Shown here: piece after piece, positions 22,761 through 35,539 of the stretch
Layout: every line of letters begins with the position of its first letter
Position numbering within the stretch: position 1 is the first letter of the stretch
Origin: Welwitschia mirabilis
Taxonomy: Eukaryota; Gnetophyta; Gnetopsida; Welwitschiales
Assembly: GCA_051453625.1 (NCBI GenBank)
Contig: JBOZIK010000001.1
Location: 295,746,439 to 295,810,438 of the forward strand
Direction of reading: 5' to 3'
Length of the DNA: 64,000 bases
The notes under the pieces: generated by a model
What the model saw: the letters and a program-made list of their open reading frames with translations, nothing else
Told to the model about the DNA's origin: nothing
The model's database searches: none
Translations under genes and position numbers: made by a program

Positions 22761-23165
22761 AGAAGTGTGCACTAGACCTTATAGGACTCATTGATTGGTC
22801 AACCTTGGGATTCCACATATTTATTCTTCACCAATATTTTTAACAATGAATTAAGGCCATGGTAATGGATAACATTACTGAAAAATATATTCAAAAATAT
22901 CTAGTTGAAAATATGATCTTCAATTCAGATTACTTACAAAATACTTATTGATAACAGACTATAATTTCTAAAGAAATGCATTAACCAAGAAGATGGTACT
23001 ATAGATGTTGATACCTCTACAGTATTCTAGAATATGCTTAGGCTTGAATCATATTTTGCATTTGGAAGCAAAGATGTAATATTATTTAGAAGTGATAATT
23101 AAATAGGTAAAATTTCATCTCTGAGTTAAAGTTGAATCTCTTTTTAAATGTAGGTTTAGGGTAGA

Positions 23166-23217
23166 AGATAGAAATATCTAAAGGAGGGTTAAGATAGAAA
23201 TATCTAAAGGAGGGTTA
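23166..23217. repeat. Exact 26-bp tandem duplication
   Basis: The unit beginning AGATAGAAATATCTAAAGG occupies 23166-23191 and 23192-23217 without a mismatch. Confidence 0.95.
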
Positions 23218-24675
23218 AGATCTTTTCTCTTCTTTGAGAACATGGCCAAAGCATCATGTTCAGTTTTTGGCTTTCTTCTTAAGGACGTTTATTATCTCTT
23301 TTTATTCATCTAAGGATGGATTGCTACTCTTTCTATGTTTGACCTTTTTCTTTTTTACTAAGAAAAGTTTAGGTATATTTTTTAATGAATATATATTTTT
23401 GTTGGGGGCTTTATCATAACAACGACATTCGTACTTCATTTACGAGGTCATGGGTTTAAACCTTTGAACATCTTATCAGCATATTAATAGGGCCTAGACA
23501 TCATTAAATCACTTGTTTAGCAATTACAATGGTTGTACCCCAAGGAAGGGGTATGATCACTAAAAGTTTTGATTTCAACATCCTTTCAAAGAAATGCATT
23601 AATATTCACAAGCTAATTAGCTAACCAAATCTATAAATAAGAGAATCATCATAATGTTTAAGCAGTTTATTAGTAAATAACCCAAGCTCTAGTATGAAAA
23701 AATGTTCCATCAATTATTAACATATTGAATATGAGTAACAATGATAATAAGGCGTTTACCTTTTTCCTTGGTTTCTTGACATCCTTAGATGTCTAAGTTT
23801 CATTACACATTCTAGTTAATCTTATGATATAATCTTATTATTAAAAAAATTCCCTCTTTATTTAATTTTCCTATTATAGTTTTATTCATTTTTTTCTTAA
23901 TTTTATTATCTACTTCTTGGAATTACCTTGTAATGCATAACTGTGAAGATGTAAGATTCTAGTGATGAATTTTCTGTAACTATGAAGGCATAAAACACAA
24001 GGGTTGTGAGAAATATGTTATCAATCTTTCCTTGCAATATCTTTTTATTCAAATATTGGTTATCTCCCACAATTGATGTCTTTCATGAAATGGATTAATT
24101 TGGCTTGATGACATTATGATATTAACACCTTGCATGCAAAATATTTTTCTTGAATTTTTTTGTCTTAGTTGTACTTCTAAAACCTCCATAGTAGAGAAAG
24201 CCATTTCCTTGCATACTTCTATCTATCATTACCTATTTTAATAGCTCAATAATGGAAATTGAATTTGGATGCTCATAATCTAGAACACCATTGTGTGCCT
24301 TATTTTATGGAGTTTCAAATTTTACTTTTAAGAAATTCAAGCTTAAGATTTTTAACTTGGACTAGTTATTGAAATTTAAAACTTTTTTTCTATACTTAAA
24401 ACTTGAAGAAGGTATTTCATCAATATAGATTTGAATAATAGAAAAAAGTCTTCATCCCTTAAACTTTATCTTATTACCTATTAGTGATAGGCTTCTTAAT
24501 TTTATGCTTGGATGTTTGTCAAAGTTAACATCAAATTACCATTTGGGATCTAAAACCTCTTTTTCCTTCCTTCTAATGCATGGTTCATGCATCTCATATT
24601 AAATAATATAATATTATATTGGTTTACAAAATCTTAATTTTATTTAAGAGAAGTGAAATATTTTTTATTAAGTAA

Positions 24676-24871
24676 NNNNNNNNNNNNNNNNNNNNNNNNN
24701 NNNNNNNNNNNNNNNNNNNNNNNNNNNNNNNNNNNNNNNNNNNNNNNNNNNNNNNNNNNNNNNNNNNNNNNNNNNNNNNNNNNNNNNNNNNNNNNNNNNN
24801 NNNNNNNNNNNNNNNNNNNNNNNNNNNNNNNNNNNNNNNNNNNNNNNNNNNNNNNNNNNNNNNNNNNNNNN
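24676..24871. other. Assembly gap, 196 N
   Basis: Run of N. ORFs reported across it are artefacts. Confidence 0.99.
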
Positions 24872-26990
24872 AATATAAAGACCGATTATTATGCATTCAG
24901 TAGTCACAATATAATATCATAAGTTTGATTCTAGATTATAATCCATATATATTTAACTTTTATATTTGTATGCTTTAAATAAAATCCTAGTATTTGTACT
25001 AATTAATCATAACGATTTTTAATTAAGACATAAGACTGTGAATTTCTAAACAAGTTATTAGATTTAAAGGTATTATTTCTTAAGATCAAGTTTAACTACA
25101 ATTAAAAGTTGATATAAGATTTAATAAATGTTCCCCTTATAGTCCAAATATTTTAATGCATGACATAAAAGTTCAATTATTAGCATTTAGATTACAATTA
25201 TGATAGTAATTTAAGGAGTACATTTAGCAACAAAGGATTGTTATGGATTACAATAGTATCTTTCATCAAATTTATTATTTTAGATGACAGCAATGTCTCC
25301 AACATCAATGAGTACTCTTGGAAAACTAGCTCGAAATAAAACTCTAAAATTCATTTAACTTTTAATGAAATAGTAGCTAATCAATCAAGCTTACTTGAAT
25401 CTACTTTATATCCTTTCCCTTTCATTTTTTTATACTAATCATAAATGCTTACAAAGTTTCTCCCATTAAAAGCATTTATTCTAAAGCTGACTTTTATCAA
25501 AACTCTTGCAGTTTTGCAACTTCCAACTGAATGTTCAACACCTATATATCTAAAAGATTCAACTTTAAAGACTTCTAAAAGAGTTATAAATATTAAATTT
25601 CAACCGATATAATATTCAAGATAATATATCACATATACAAAAGGTTCATGTATCCATTTAATTTCGTGCTTTCAAATATGTATCCAAGGCCCTTGGAACC
25701 TTAACCTTGGGGATAAGTTTCATCCAAATCAATACCTTAAAGTGGATTTCACATAGATAGTTAACTTCCCTTCAACTTGATGTTGTCCAATTTTTTGGCT
25801 TTCAACCCTGAGTTTAATTATATTAAGTTGCAAAATGATCATATTTAAAATTTAAGAAGAGAATAGATTTTCTAAGTAAAAAATAAAAACAAGAAATCAT
25901 GAAAAGACCAATGATAATGGATGAGAAAAACCATGATCCTAACACCATTAACTAATCACTAGTTTTCTACTTGTTGTTAAATGTCCCTTTAAAATTACAA
26001 GACTTAATGTAATAATGAATAACATGTTTAAAATTTAAGCATGATTATATATGTTTTTATATGCAAACATTAGGACAAGAATTTATTTTATGGATGTATA
26101 AACTCCACCCATGCGAATTAAAAGGTTTCAAGTGAAAGTTCATGAACTCCAATGCTTAGTTTAGCCAGATGCATTTCTAGACACATTTGCTTGAGCCAAA
26201 TGATAATTGTTCCTGGCACTTGTAATTACTTCATTTAACTTTGTATGTTATGCTAGGAGAGGATAACATTTGTTTGAATGTCTTCTAAATACATTTTAAC
26301 TAATTTGAGAATTTTCATCCCTAAGTTACACTATCCATGTCTATGAAGAGAAGTAGAATACCATATCCAAGATAAGACAAACATGTCAACATAATCCAAA
26401 ACATAAAAATGCACTTGTAATAATGAAATTTAATTATAAAACCATGACCTTATAGATATTGATATCAATTTGAAAAAAGAAGTTCTAACACCTCATTAGT
26501 GTAACATTCATATTAGTAGAAAATAAGATCACTCTACTAATATTTTATTCTTCGACCAATGCACTACATATGGTATAATTATTTATGGATGAAAAAACTT
26601 TCTCACTGAGGAACTTAAACCATCCAACACTACATATTGTAGATTTGAATGTACATCACAAAGTAATCTAACTAAATACAAGAGAAAACAAAAGACATAA
26701 GAGAAACCATAAACAATCACTCATGTAAATGATGGATGGTAACCACAAGGAAGCTAATAAGAGTTACTTATCATTGCTACTGCAGAATGTTAATAAGAAG
26801 CACTATGAAATCACACTTTCTAATGGTTGTTTACTAATGATATGAATCGATATGTAGAAGGACTTCTATCTTGGATATGAGTAATGCTAGTTTGCTCAAA
26901 ATTGCATAAGGCTAAGCAAACTCTTGGATTGCTTTTATTATCTTTAAAATAAAATTAGGATGAAAACTAATGTGCTATTATTCTTTTACA
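24872..26990. other. AT-rich intergenic sequence, nothing recognised
   Basis: No ORF of 60 codons or more outside those running into the gaps, no domain, and no repeat shared with the rest of the window that I can see. Confidence 0.5.
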
Positions 26991-27737
26991 NNNNNNNNNN
27001 NNNNNNNNNNNNNNNNNNNNNNNNNNNNNNNNNNNNNNNNNNNNNNNNNNNNNNNNNNNNNNNNNNNNNNNNNNNNNNNNNNNNNNNNNNNNNNNNNNNN
27101 NNNNNNNNNNNNNNNNNNNNNNNNNNNNNNNNNNNNNNNNNNNNNNNNNNNNNNNNNNNNNNNNNNNNNNNNNNNNNNNNNNNNNNNNNNNNNNNNNNNN
27201 NNNNNNNNNNNNNNNNNNNNNNNNNNNNNNNNNNNNNNNNNNNNNNNNNNNNNNNNNNNNNNNNNNNNNNNNNNNNNNNNNNNNNNNNNNNNNNNNNNNN
27301 NNNNNNNNNNNNNNNNNNNNNNNNNNNNNNNNNNNNNNNNNNNNNNNNNNNNNNNNNNNNNNNNNNNNNNNNNNNNNNNNNNNNNNNNNNNNNNNNNNNN
27401 NNNNNNNNNNNNNNNNNNNNNNNNNNNNNNNNNNNNNNNNNNNNNNNNNNNNNNNNNNNNNNNNNNNNNNNNNNNNNNNNNNNNNNNNNNNNNNNNNNNN
27501 NNNNNNNNNNNNNNNNNNNNNNNNNNNNNNNNNNNNNNNNNNNNNNNNNNNNNNNNNNNNNNNNNNNNNNNNNNNNNNNNNNNNNNNNNNNNNNNNNNNN
27601 NNNNNNNNNNNNNNNNNNNNNNNNNNNNNNNNNNNNNNNNNNNNNNNNNNNNNNNNNNNNNNNNNNNNNNNNNNNNNNNNNNNNNNNNNNNNNNNNNNNN
27701 NNNNNNNNNNNNNNNNNNNNNNNNNNNNNNNNNNNNN
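26991..27737. other. Assembly gap, 747 N
   Basis: Run of N ending directly at a CA microsatellite, which probably caused the gap. Confidence 0.99.
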
Positions 27738-27807
<70 letters not shown>

Positions 27808-27833
27808 AAACACAAAAAAAAAGAAAAAAAAAA
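27738..27833. repeat. (AC)n microsatellite with A-rich tail
   Basis: About 31 AC dinucleotides, then interrupted ACACAAACAC words, then an A-rich run to about 27833. The left end is hidden by the gap. Translated TH or CV repeats across it are meaningless. Confidence 0.98.
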
Positions 27834-28867
27834 TGCTAATGTTGAATGACTAAATGTGTTTCACATGTCATGTTTTCTAAACAACAACTATAAAAGCTTG
27901 ATACTCTATAATATTGCAAACTCTTCCTTGACTACTCAAGTACCTTAATGATGTTCAAACACCATAATTCTACTTAGATAATAAATTCCACAAATACTAC
28001 ATAGCATATATCAAAATTTATTGTTCAAAAACTAAGTTCATATGAATAAGAAAAATGCAACAAATGTGAAAAGCATTCAAAATAGGCAAAAATACAATCA
28101 CAAATCAAAGTTTCTTGAACTGCTTGAATAGGATCCTTTTTTTGTTTGATTTTTTTAAAAACAAATAATTATATCATGGGAAATCATATCCAATATGTTG
28201 AAGCCCATGTCCATCAACCATGGTATGCCTTGAATACAAGGATGTAAACCACAGGTCAATCCACACACTGTAGGGTTTAAATAGGCTACTTACTTTAAAT
28301 CAAACTTGGGAAAAAACTACATTTCTTTAATCATAAAAGTAAGTTTAGATATGTAAGCATTCTAAGTTCAAATATGTAAACATTCTCAAATAGAGCTATT
28401 AATGGTTGAATGTAAAAAAATACCAATATTTCATTACTCTGGTATAAATTTATCAATATTATTGGCATAACTGCATAGTTTCAAAGTTGAAATAGGAACA
28501 AGTTTGTTTCTTATCTGGTATTAACATAATAGGATCACATAGTTAGAAAATAAAGATAACCTAAGCATTCTAAACTTTCGATATAAAATAATATGGATTA
28601 AAATTAAAAGTACAATTATACAAAACAATGAAGAAAACCATCTTTCATAATTACCATTAATATTCGTTGATCAAAGAATGAGGCTAGGGGAAGAAGAGGG
28701 GCAGAGAAACTAGGGTTCATGTAGGTAGGAAATTTTTGTAGCATTTGGTGATAAAAGAAGAAGAGGTTGTTGGGGAAGGCTCTAACCTTGATAGCTTGGG
28801 TGATAGCGAAAGAAGAAACATATCATAGGTTGAAGGTGTGATGAAGGAATGGTGGGGTGGAGAGGTT
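27834..28867. other. AT-rich sequence upstream of the Copia LTR, nothing recognised
   Basis: No coding signal. The segment 28680-28867 is G-rich on this strand and directly abuts the LTR start. The ORF at 28717-28920 (minus) straddles the LTR boundary and has no family similarity. Confidence 0.45.
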
Positions 28868-30384
28868 ATGGGAATCGAGAACCCTAGAGGGGAGAATAAA
28901 TAAGTTCTTAAAATATTCAAATAAGCTTATAATAAAAACATGCTTGAAATAGATCACTAGAAAACTTTTGCATAAAAAATAAAAGTATTCAGAAAAATGA
29001 AAATAATAGAAAGCATAAAAATACTAATCAGACACACACAAGTTTTATAATGGTTTGAGAAACCTCCTACTCCANNNNNNNNNNTTCTAGGTATTATAGG
29101 TTCACCTATAACCTTTACACACAAATTTTGACAGGCTAAGTTTCAATGTTTTCAAATGGACTTTTCCAAGCTAAGTATTAACCTTTTTAAATGAACTTTT
29201 TGTAGGCTAAGTCACAACCTTTAAAATAGACTTTTTGAGGCTAAGTCTCAACCTTCAGAAGATGTGGTAGTGATGGTAAAATGCCCAAGTGCACTGATAC
29301 CACTCGTTCTTTGACTCAATGATAGTAGTGGATCTCTTCTCCTATAAAAAATACAAACTACGAATAATGAAGTACAAAGATCTGATGTCGTATGTAAAGA
29401 TACAATAGATTTGAGCTCGTCCTTGGTGAGGAATGCCATGCCAAGATAGTACAATGATTAATCATAAGACTAATCATTTAACAAAAGGTTTTATAGTGAT
29501 TTCTCTCTTGTATTTTTATAATGAAAGGATTTTAAGTTTATTACAATTAAAAATGCACTTCTAATGATTACAAAACAACTACATAATGGATATAAAATTT
29601 CTATTTCTATTTTGATCGGTTAACCTCTCAAACATCTAGTCGACTCCTCTTAGTGCTGTGACTTAAACAGGTTGCCTGAGTGAACTATTCAGTTGCCCTA
29701 ATTTCTTATGGCTCCATGTCCGGTTGACCCCTAAGGGTTCGGTTGGTCGCTCATCCAGTCGCTTGCCTATCGATCTGGGTACTTGCTTGTTCTTGATAGA
29801 TTCCATTCCATTTTTCTGCCTCAGGTCTGGTCAATCCTTAGGTGTCCTGTCAACTCCTTAACGATTGGTTCAAGGATCTTAGGTGCATAGTGCTCATGTC
29901 TGGTCGACCCCTCATAGGTCTATTATACCCCTGGAAAATTAGTTCAAGGGTATTGGTTCTCAGGTTTAAAAGTTCAATCAACCCCTTAGAAGTCTGATTT
30001 ATTCTTATAAATTTAGTTTAATTCTGAGAGTTCTCTCTAGGTGCGGTCGACTTCTTAGAAGNNNNNNNNNNNNNNNNNNNNNNNNNNNNNNNNNNNNNNN
30101 NNNNNNNNNNNNNNNNNNNNNNNNNNNNNNNNNNNNNNNNNNNNNNNNNNNNNNNNNNNNNATTCTGAGAGTTCTCTCTAGGTGCGGGCGACTTCTTAGA
30201 AGTTCAGTCGATCCCTCAAGAGGGTAATAGAACTTATGAGGTTTTAGTGATTAGAATGTAACATTTCTAACTTTAGCTTCTGACCTATAAGAGATCAATA
30301 TTTTGTACATATGATATATAAATTTTTCTTCACAGAAAATATTAGTTTGACATAATTTGGTGATACATAATATAACAATCTCCC
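28868..30384 (-). mobile_element. Copia-type LTR (3' LTR of minus-strand element), gapped
   Basis: Matches the LTR at 35540-36912: TGGGAATCGAGAACCCTAGA here against TGTGAGAATCAAGAACCCTAGA there, the same order of internal blocks, and the end ACATAATATAACA near 30384. It is followed by ATCTCCCCTTTTAA, the complement of a polypurine tract (AAAAGGGGAGAT), as expected next to a 3' LTR read on the minus strand. It contains a ~36-bp GGCTAAGTCTCAACCTTT-like array (about 29115-29260) and a GGTCGACCCC-like array (about 29620-30230). A 10-N gap is at 29075-29084 and a 100-N gap at 30062-30161. Confidence 0.8.
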
Positions 30385-30693
30385 CTTTTAACATTAATGG
30401 CAAACCTTCCTTACTTGTAAAATATTGAAATTTTGAGATCTTCCCCTTACGAAATTCCTATTAGTCTTTGCAAAAATATTAAACCTTTTGATATGAAATG
30501 TAGAAATTTTGATAGGATTTAATTTGTACTAACATTAAAACAATTTTAGATGCAATTTTGAGGAGTTAAGAAAATGCCAAAATGTATGCCAAAATGTTTA
30601 TGAAGAACAACATTTATGAGAAGCAATATTTTGACCATAAATTATTTAACATTCTTGATATAAATAAAAAAGGATTAGTTCATTGACAATAAA
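30385..30693 (-). mobile_element. Copia internal 3' end fragment, next to LTR
   Basis: Sequence just inside the 3' LTR, running to a 100-N gap (30694-30793). The same stretch, diverged, recurs at 31338-31655; both end with TTCATTGACAATAAA. The LTR-end plus internal-end block is therefore present twice. Confidence 0.65.
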
Positions 30694-30793
30694 NNNNNNN
30701 NNNNNNNNNNNNNNNNNNNNNNNNNNNNNNNNNNNNNNNNNNNNNNNNNNNNNNNNNNNNNNNNNNNNNNNNNNNNNNNNNNNNNNNNNNNNN

Positions 30794-31337
30794 CCCTAGT
30801 TTCTTATGGCTTCATATCCGGTTAACCCCTTAGGATCTAGTTGACCACTTATCCTGTGTGTTCACATATCTGTCTGGTCATCTGCTTGTTTTTGATAAAA
30901 TCCATTTTAGTTTTCTACATTAGGTCTAGTTAATTCCTCAGGTATTTAGTTAATCCCATGATGATCAATTCAGGGATATTAAGTGCATAGTACTCAAGTT
31001 TAGTCAACCTCTCATAGGTCCAGTCGATCCCTTGATAAGTAGTTTAGGAGTACTAAGTCTCAGGTTCATAGGTCCAATCAACCCCTCAGAAGTCTAGTCA
31101 ATCCATCTGAATTTAGTTTAATTCTGAGAGTTCACTCTAAGTGCAGTCAATTCCTTAGAAGTCTGGTTAACCCCTCAAGAGGGTAATGAAATTTATCAAG
31201 TTTCAGTGATTAAAATATGACATTTCTAACTTTCGCTTCTAACCTGTAAGTGATGAATATTTTCTGCACAAGCTACACAAATCTTGATTCATAAAAAATA
31301 TTAGTTTAACATCAATTAGTAATACATAATCTAATAA
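30794..31337 (-). mobile_element. Second Copia LTR 3' part, truncated at the gap
   Basis: Starts within an LTR at CCCTAGTTTCTTATGGC, directly after the gap, and ends ACATAATCTAATA, followed by ATCTCCCTCTTTAAC (polypurine-tract complement). It differs from the neighbouring LTR at many sites, so it is a separate copy and not the same contig repeated. It is the LTR continuous with the accessory ORF at 31.9-33.0 kb. Confidence 0.7.
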
Positions 31338-31859
31338 TCTCCCTCTTTAACATTAATGACAAACATTTCTTTTGTTGTAAGATATTGAAATTGAAAAAGC
31401 TTCCCCTCATGAAATGTATATTAGCCTTTCCAAAAATATTAAACCTTCTGATATCAAATGTAGAAATTTTAATAATATTTAATTTATAATAAAATTAAAA
31501 AAATTTGAGATGCAATTTTAGCGAGTTAAGAAAATGCCAAAATGTATTCCAAAATGTTTATTAAAAACAACATTTATGAAAAGAAACTTTTTGATCATAC
31601 ATTATTTAACATCCTTAAGATAAATCAAAAAAATATTAGTTCATTGACAATAAAAGTGCACTACTAATTTTGGATAGATATAATGAAAAACAAGTGCATT
31701 TTTATTTCATTAAAATACATAGTGCAAAGTAAAAGTGTCATCAAGATCAGACTACATTTGAAAGAACATAAGTAACACAACTAATTCTCCTCCTTTTGAC
31801 ATCAATGATAAAGGAGAGAAAAACACAAAAGTAAGAAAGAAAAGACATAAACATAAAAG

Positions 31860-32952
31860 TAAAGATCTAGTCTGATTCCTCTTCTTCTTCTTCCTCTTCT
31901 TCAGAATCCTCTTCTAAATCTTCTTCTTTATCTTTCTCTTATTTTGTTATTTTCTAAGATGAACTTCTAGCTTTCTCAAAAGTGTTAACAATTTTATACC
32001 GAACTGTAATGAGAGCTTCCTTCATGTGCTTGGTATGAGAGTCAATCCACCTCAGGCATGAAAGTGTCTCTTCTAAAGAGGACTCCTTGGGAGAAGGTGA
32101 TTTAGATGTCTTATTTAAAGCGAAAAAGATATGCATGTGTGACAATGTCACATGCCCAATGGTAACATGGGTTGAAGGGTTTTAAGCTTGGATGAAGGGT
32201 CACATGATAATGATGGCACATATTAGTAATTAGCACAGAGTAGGATAAAGACATAGTTCTGTGGTACTTCAACTGAGAAACCATATTCTTCAATATTATG
32301 GTAGGGCATCAATGGAGTACCTAGTCCCTACCAAATAGATCAGATAGACCCTATAGTTAGAGGCCTCATCATGATGGCCATCCAAGGGCAAAAAGTTATA
32401 GGTAAAAACTAAATGAAGAAAGTGATTTCTAGGATTAAGTAAAGAAGTGGAGATGGTATGCTTTTAGATATGGAACTTATCACATATCTCTCTTGTAACT
32501 ACTACCTTATCTTCTAAAGAGTTCTCAAGAGGCTAAAACTCCTCGTAATCCCCTCTGGATAGACCAATAACTGCTGCAATAAAGTTTGCAGTGATTTTCA
32601 TCCTTTTTTACAAAACTAGGATTTCAAGGGTACCAGAGTCAATATCGTAAAAAGCATTATAATAGAACATTCTGGTAAGAAAGGGATAAGATGAACTTGA
32701 TACATCAAGGAAATAAAAGAGATTTTAATCTCGTAAGAGCTAGATCACTTCTCTTAGCTATGTAAGCTCTGATGTAGCAATAGATATCTCTTGACATACA
32801 AGTTTCCTTTTAAGCTTCTGAGAGAACTTATCTATGACATCTTTAAATATGAATTGGTAGAAATAGGATGGTTCTCTAGTGGCAACTTCCTTACTTCTTC
32901 TTATAGAGGGACCTTTAGCCATTACAACCTTTTTGCAGGAACTTGAAGACAT
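31860..32952 (-). pseudogene. Accessory ORF of the Copia-like element, decayed, acidic C-terminus
   Basis: Reads on the minus strand from ATG at 32952 (MSSSSCKKVVMAKGPSIRRS) through several stops to an Asp/Glu-rich tail encoded by the CTTCTT run at 31868-31935. The middle contains MFYYNAFYDIDSG, then ITANFIAAVIGLSRGDYEEF, then LNPRNHFLH..TYNFL. This order resembles the 'putative plant transposon protein' domain carried by many plant retroelements (FY.NA..., IN...GLP..., then a conserved helical part). The match is by eye. At least six in-frame stops make it non-functional. It sits between the protease remnant and the 3' LTR, where pol would normally lie. Confidence 0.5.
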
Positions 32953-33511
32953 AAGAAATCTAAGAAGGGCTCTAGATCTAGAAGAAAAATGAGGCTAGAA
33001 CATAATGAAAAGGGTTTGGGTGCCTCTTTTTTTTTTATAGAAAAGATCAATTAGGGTGTTTTTAAGAAAGAAATTAGGTCCACCGATGGTACTTCCACAC
33101 TATAACCCTTTAGGTTCAGTCGACTAGTTAGAGTTCTAGTCAACCTGTCGAGATGTAAGTCTACAGTACTGAAAGAGGTTTAAGTGACTGGGATTTCAGG
33201 ATTGTCGACAGGACACATCTAGTTAACCAAATCATAGATCCATTTGACCACCCTACAATTAGTTAGAGGACAGTGAGTTAACCCCTAGTTTGTTTTAGTG
33301 ATCAAGAAAAATATCACAATTTCAAGGTTTCATAATAATATCTAATAGTTGATGTTTTGTTTTAACAAAATTTAATGCATTATTTTCTCTTTGACTTTTG
33401 TAGTTAACATGATTGAATCATTTATGGCATAACTTTACATAAGCATAATAAGGAAAATAATACAGGGAAATCGATTGATCTATCCTATAAACAGTATCTA
33501 TTCTTTTTGCC

Positions 33512-33976
33512 TTAAGGATAATAACGTTTGTTTTTTTTAAGTAAAATTTCATGTTTAAACTTATCGAAAACTACTTTATGATCTTTATCACATATTTTGC
33601 TAATACTCAATAGATTATGGTAACCATTAACATGTAACACTTTATTAATTCTTGATAAATTACCTGTTTCCATGTTTCCGATATCTTCTATATTTTCTTT
33701 TCTATTGTTATTAAAGGTAATATCTCCTCCATCAAAGTTGCTTAAATGTTTGAAATTTGATTTATCTTCTATCATGTGTCTTGAGAATCCACTATCCAAG
33801 TACCAGCTACTTCCATTTGAGATCTTAAGAGTTGTCTGAGTTAAGAGACTTTTAAGATCATTAGCTTTCACCCACTTAGTCTTTTTACTCTTATGTGGTA
33901 TAACTCTTTTTGGAATAAATTTAAACAAAAAGGAACTGACTGAATTTGAAATAACATTAACTTTATAGTAGTGCAA
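33512..33976 (-). pseudogene. Copia gag-pre-integrase / protease remnant
   Basis: A 154-codon open stretch on the minus strand carrying the Ty1/Copia aspartic protease signature WYLDSGFSRHMIED (catalytic DSG at 33788-33796). It is followed by FKHLSNFDGGDITF and by VLHVNGYHNLLSISKICDKDHKVVF, the pre-integrase segment. The usual Cys after DSG is Phe. The family would continue into integrase, reverse transcriptase and RNase H. None of these follows, and the next 560 bp on this strand hold GTCGAC-rich noncoding sequence before the accessory ORF. Confidence 0.85.
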
Positions 33977-34102
33977 AAGAGTTTTAAATGTCTTATATTT
34001 TCACATAAATGACAAATAACTTTAAAAATGAACTTACTTTGCCAAGTTACTTATTTTTTCTAACCTTGTGGACTTTAACATATGGAAATAATATCTGATT
34101 TA

Positions 34103-35473
34103 TCACCAGCAGTTTTCTGAACTCCAAGCATCTGTTCTAATTTGTAAGAATAACAAAAAAAAAAAATTATTAGCAAAAAAAGATAAATATTTTACTTGTA
34201 ACATAAGATTGGAGTTGTGAGATTTGAGTACTTTATACTTCAATTCTATTTCCTCCTCCTCTTTGATGAAAGACTTTATAATCTTATTCAAATCATTTAT
34301 CCTTCTTGCCAATTTTTCACATTCCTCATATAGTTTTTGACAAGTATCTTCTAGTTCATCCAGTTCTTTATCAATTATATTCAAGTCATCGAGCTCCAAT
34401 GTGCTAGGTAAGTTCTAAAGTGAGGGTACAATTGCCATGAAAGATAGCATTCTGTCTCCATCTAATTCTTGATTCAAACTATTGTCATCATCCTCATCCG
34501 CATTATCCCATGTTGCAATAAATAAAGAATTCTTTGATTTTTTATGATCTTTTTTGATGTTCGGGCACTCATTAGCCATATGTCCAAATACTTTGTAAGA
34601 GTAGCATTGGATTCCTTTTTCTTTATCTTGCTCCTTCCTATACTTTGGGTGTCCTCTTTTTATGCTTCTACTTTGCTCTTATTTCTTTTTCCTTCTATGA
34701 AAAATTTCTTGAACTTTCTTGCTAAGAGAGTAACTTCATCATCATCTAGTTCTTAAACTAACTTCTTAGATCTATATCCTTCCTGCACACACTTTAAGGC
34801 AATAACTTTCTTATTATCTTTAGTAAGTTTTAATTCATAAGTTTGTAAATTACCTTAAGCTCTTCTAGTGCCATTGTGTTAATGTTTTTTCTTTCCTTGA
34901 TTGCTATGACTTTAAGTTCAAATCTCTTTAGAAGAGATCTCAGTACTTTTCTGACCACTTTTGCTTCATTCAAATGGTCATCTAGATTTTTCATGGAGTT
35001 GATAATATATGTAAGTCTATTAAAGAACTCCTATAAGGTCTTCTCCTCATCCATGTGAATATCTTCAAATCTGGAGATAAGCATTTGAAGCTTGGCTTAC
35101 TTTACAATGGAAGTTTCTTCATGAGCAACTTCAAGAATATCCCATGCTTCCTTTGCATGATTACAATTTACAATATGCTTAAATTCATCTATACAAACTA
35201 CAAAAAATATAGCATTAAGAGAACAAACACCTATGGTAGCTTTGGTTTTATTGACGGTAGTCCATTGATCTCAGGTTTTGGGAACTAGAATGGTATTACC
35301 ATTTGCATTGGTTTTTTCTAATGTAGGCATAGTATAACCTTTATAAATAACCTCTTTAACATCCCCTCTAGGGATCTAAGGAATATTCTAATTCTAGCTT
35401 TCCAATATGCATAATTTGATCCATCAAACAATGGTAGGTAACCAGTGGAAAATCCATCAGAGGGGTTACTCAT
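34103..35473 (-). pseudogene. Copia gag remnant (DUF4219/UBN2-like with zinc knuckle)
   Basis: Starts at ATG 35473 with MSNPSDGFSTGYLPLFDGSN and then YAYWKARIRIFL, the usual P.FDG.NY..WK.R opening of plant Copia gag. A UBN2-like piece lies at about 34870-35040 (FFNRLTYIINSMKNLDDH ... VVRKVLRSLLKRFELKVIAI). A zinc knuckle CYSYKVFGHMANEC at about 34565-34605 has its second Cys replaced by Tyr. A charged coiled-coil segment follows at 34160-34399. Stops and frameshifts interrupt the reading, so it is not functional. It is in the same orientation and order as the protease at 33512-33976. Confidence 0.8.
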
Positions 35474-35525
35474 TTTTAGGCTCTAGAGTCTAAATTGGTT
35501 AAAATCTGAAGATGGACTCAGCTTA

Positions 35526-35537
35526 GCTGTAATACCA
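35526..35537 (-). other. Primer-binding site of the Copia-like element
   Basis: The minus strand reads TGGTATTACAGC just inside the LTR that begins at 35540. It differs at two positions from TGGTATCAGAGC, the initiator-Met tRNA primer site common in plant Copia elements. This fixes orientation and the LTR boundary. Confidence 0.65.
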
Positions 35538-35539
35538 AA

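Larger units (their letters stand above)
22017..24675. other. AT-rich intergenic sequence with small tandem duplications
   Basis: No gene recognised. It holds an exact 50-bp tandem duplication at 22661-22760 and an exact 26-bp one at 23166-23217. A copy of the dispersed TATGATCACTAAAAGTTTTG repeat lies at about 23490-23590. Short ORFs here (for example 22637-22843 and 23234-23419) are low-complexity and hydrophobic by base composition. Confidence 0.5.

Noticed and set aside
26960-27853. ORFs of 275-297 codons with TH or CV repeats
   Set aside because: They translate N-gap plus a CA microsatellite; no gene.
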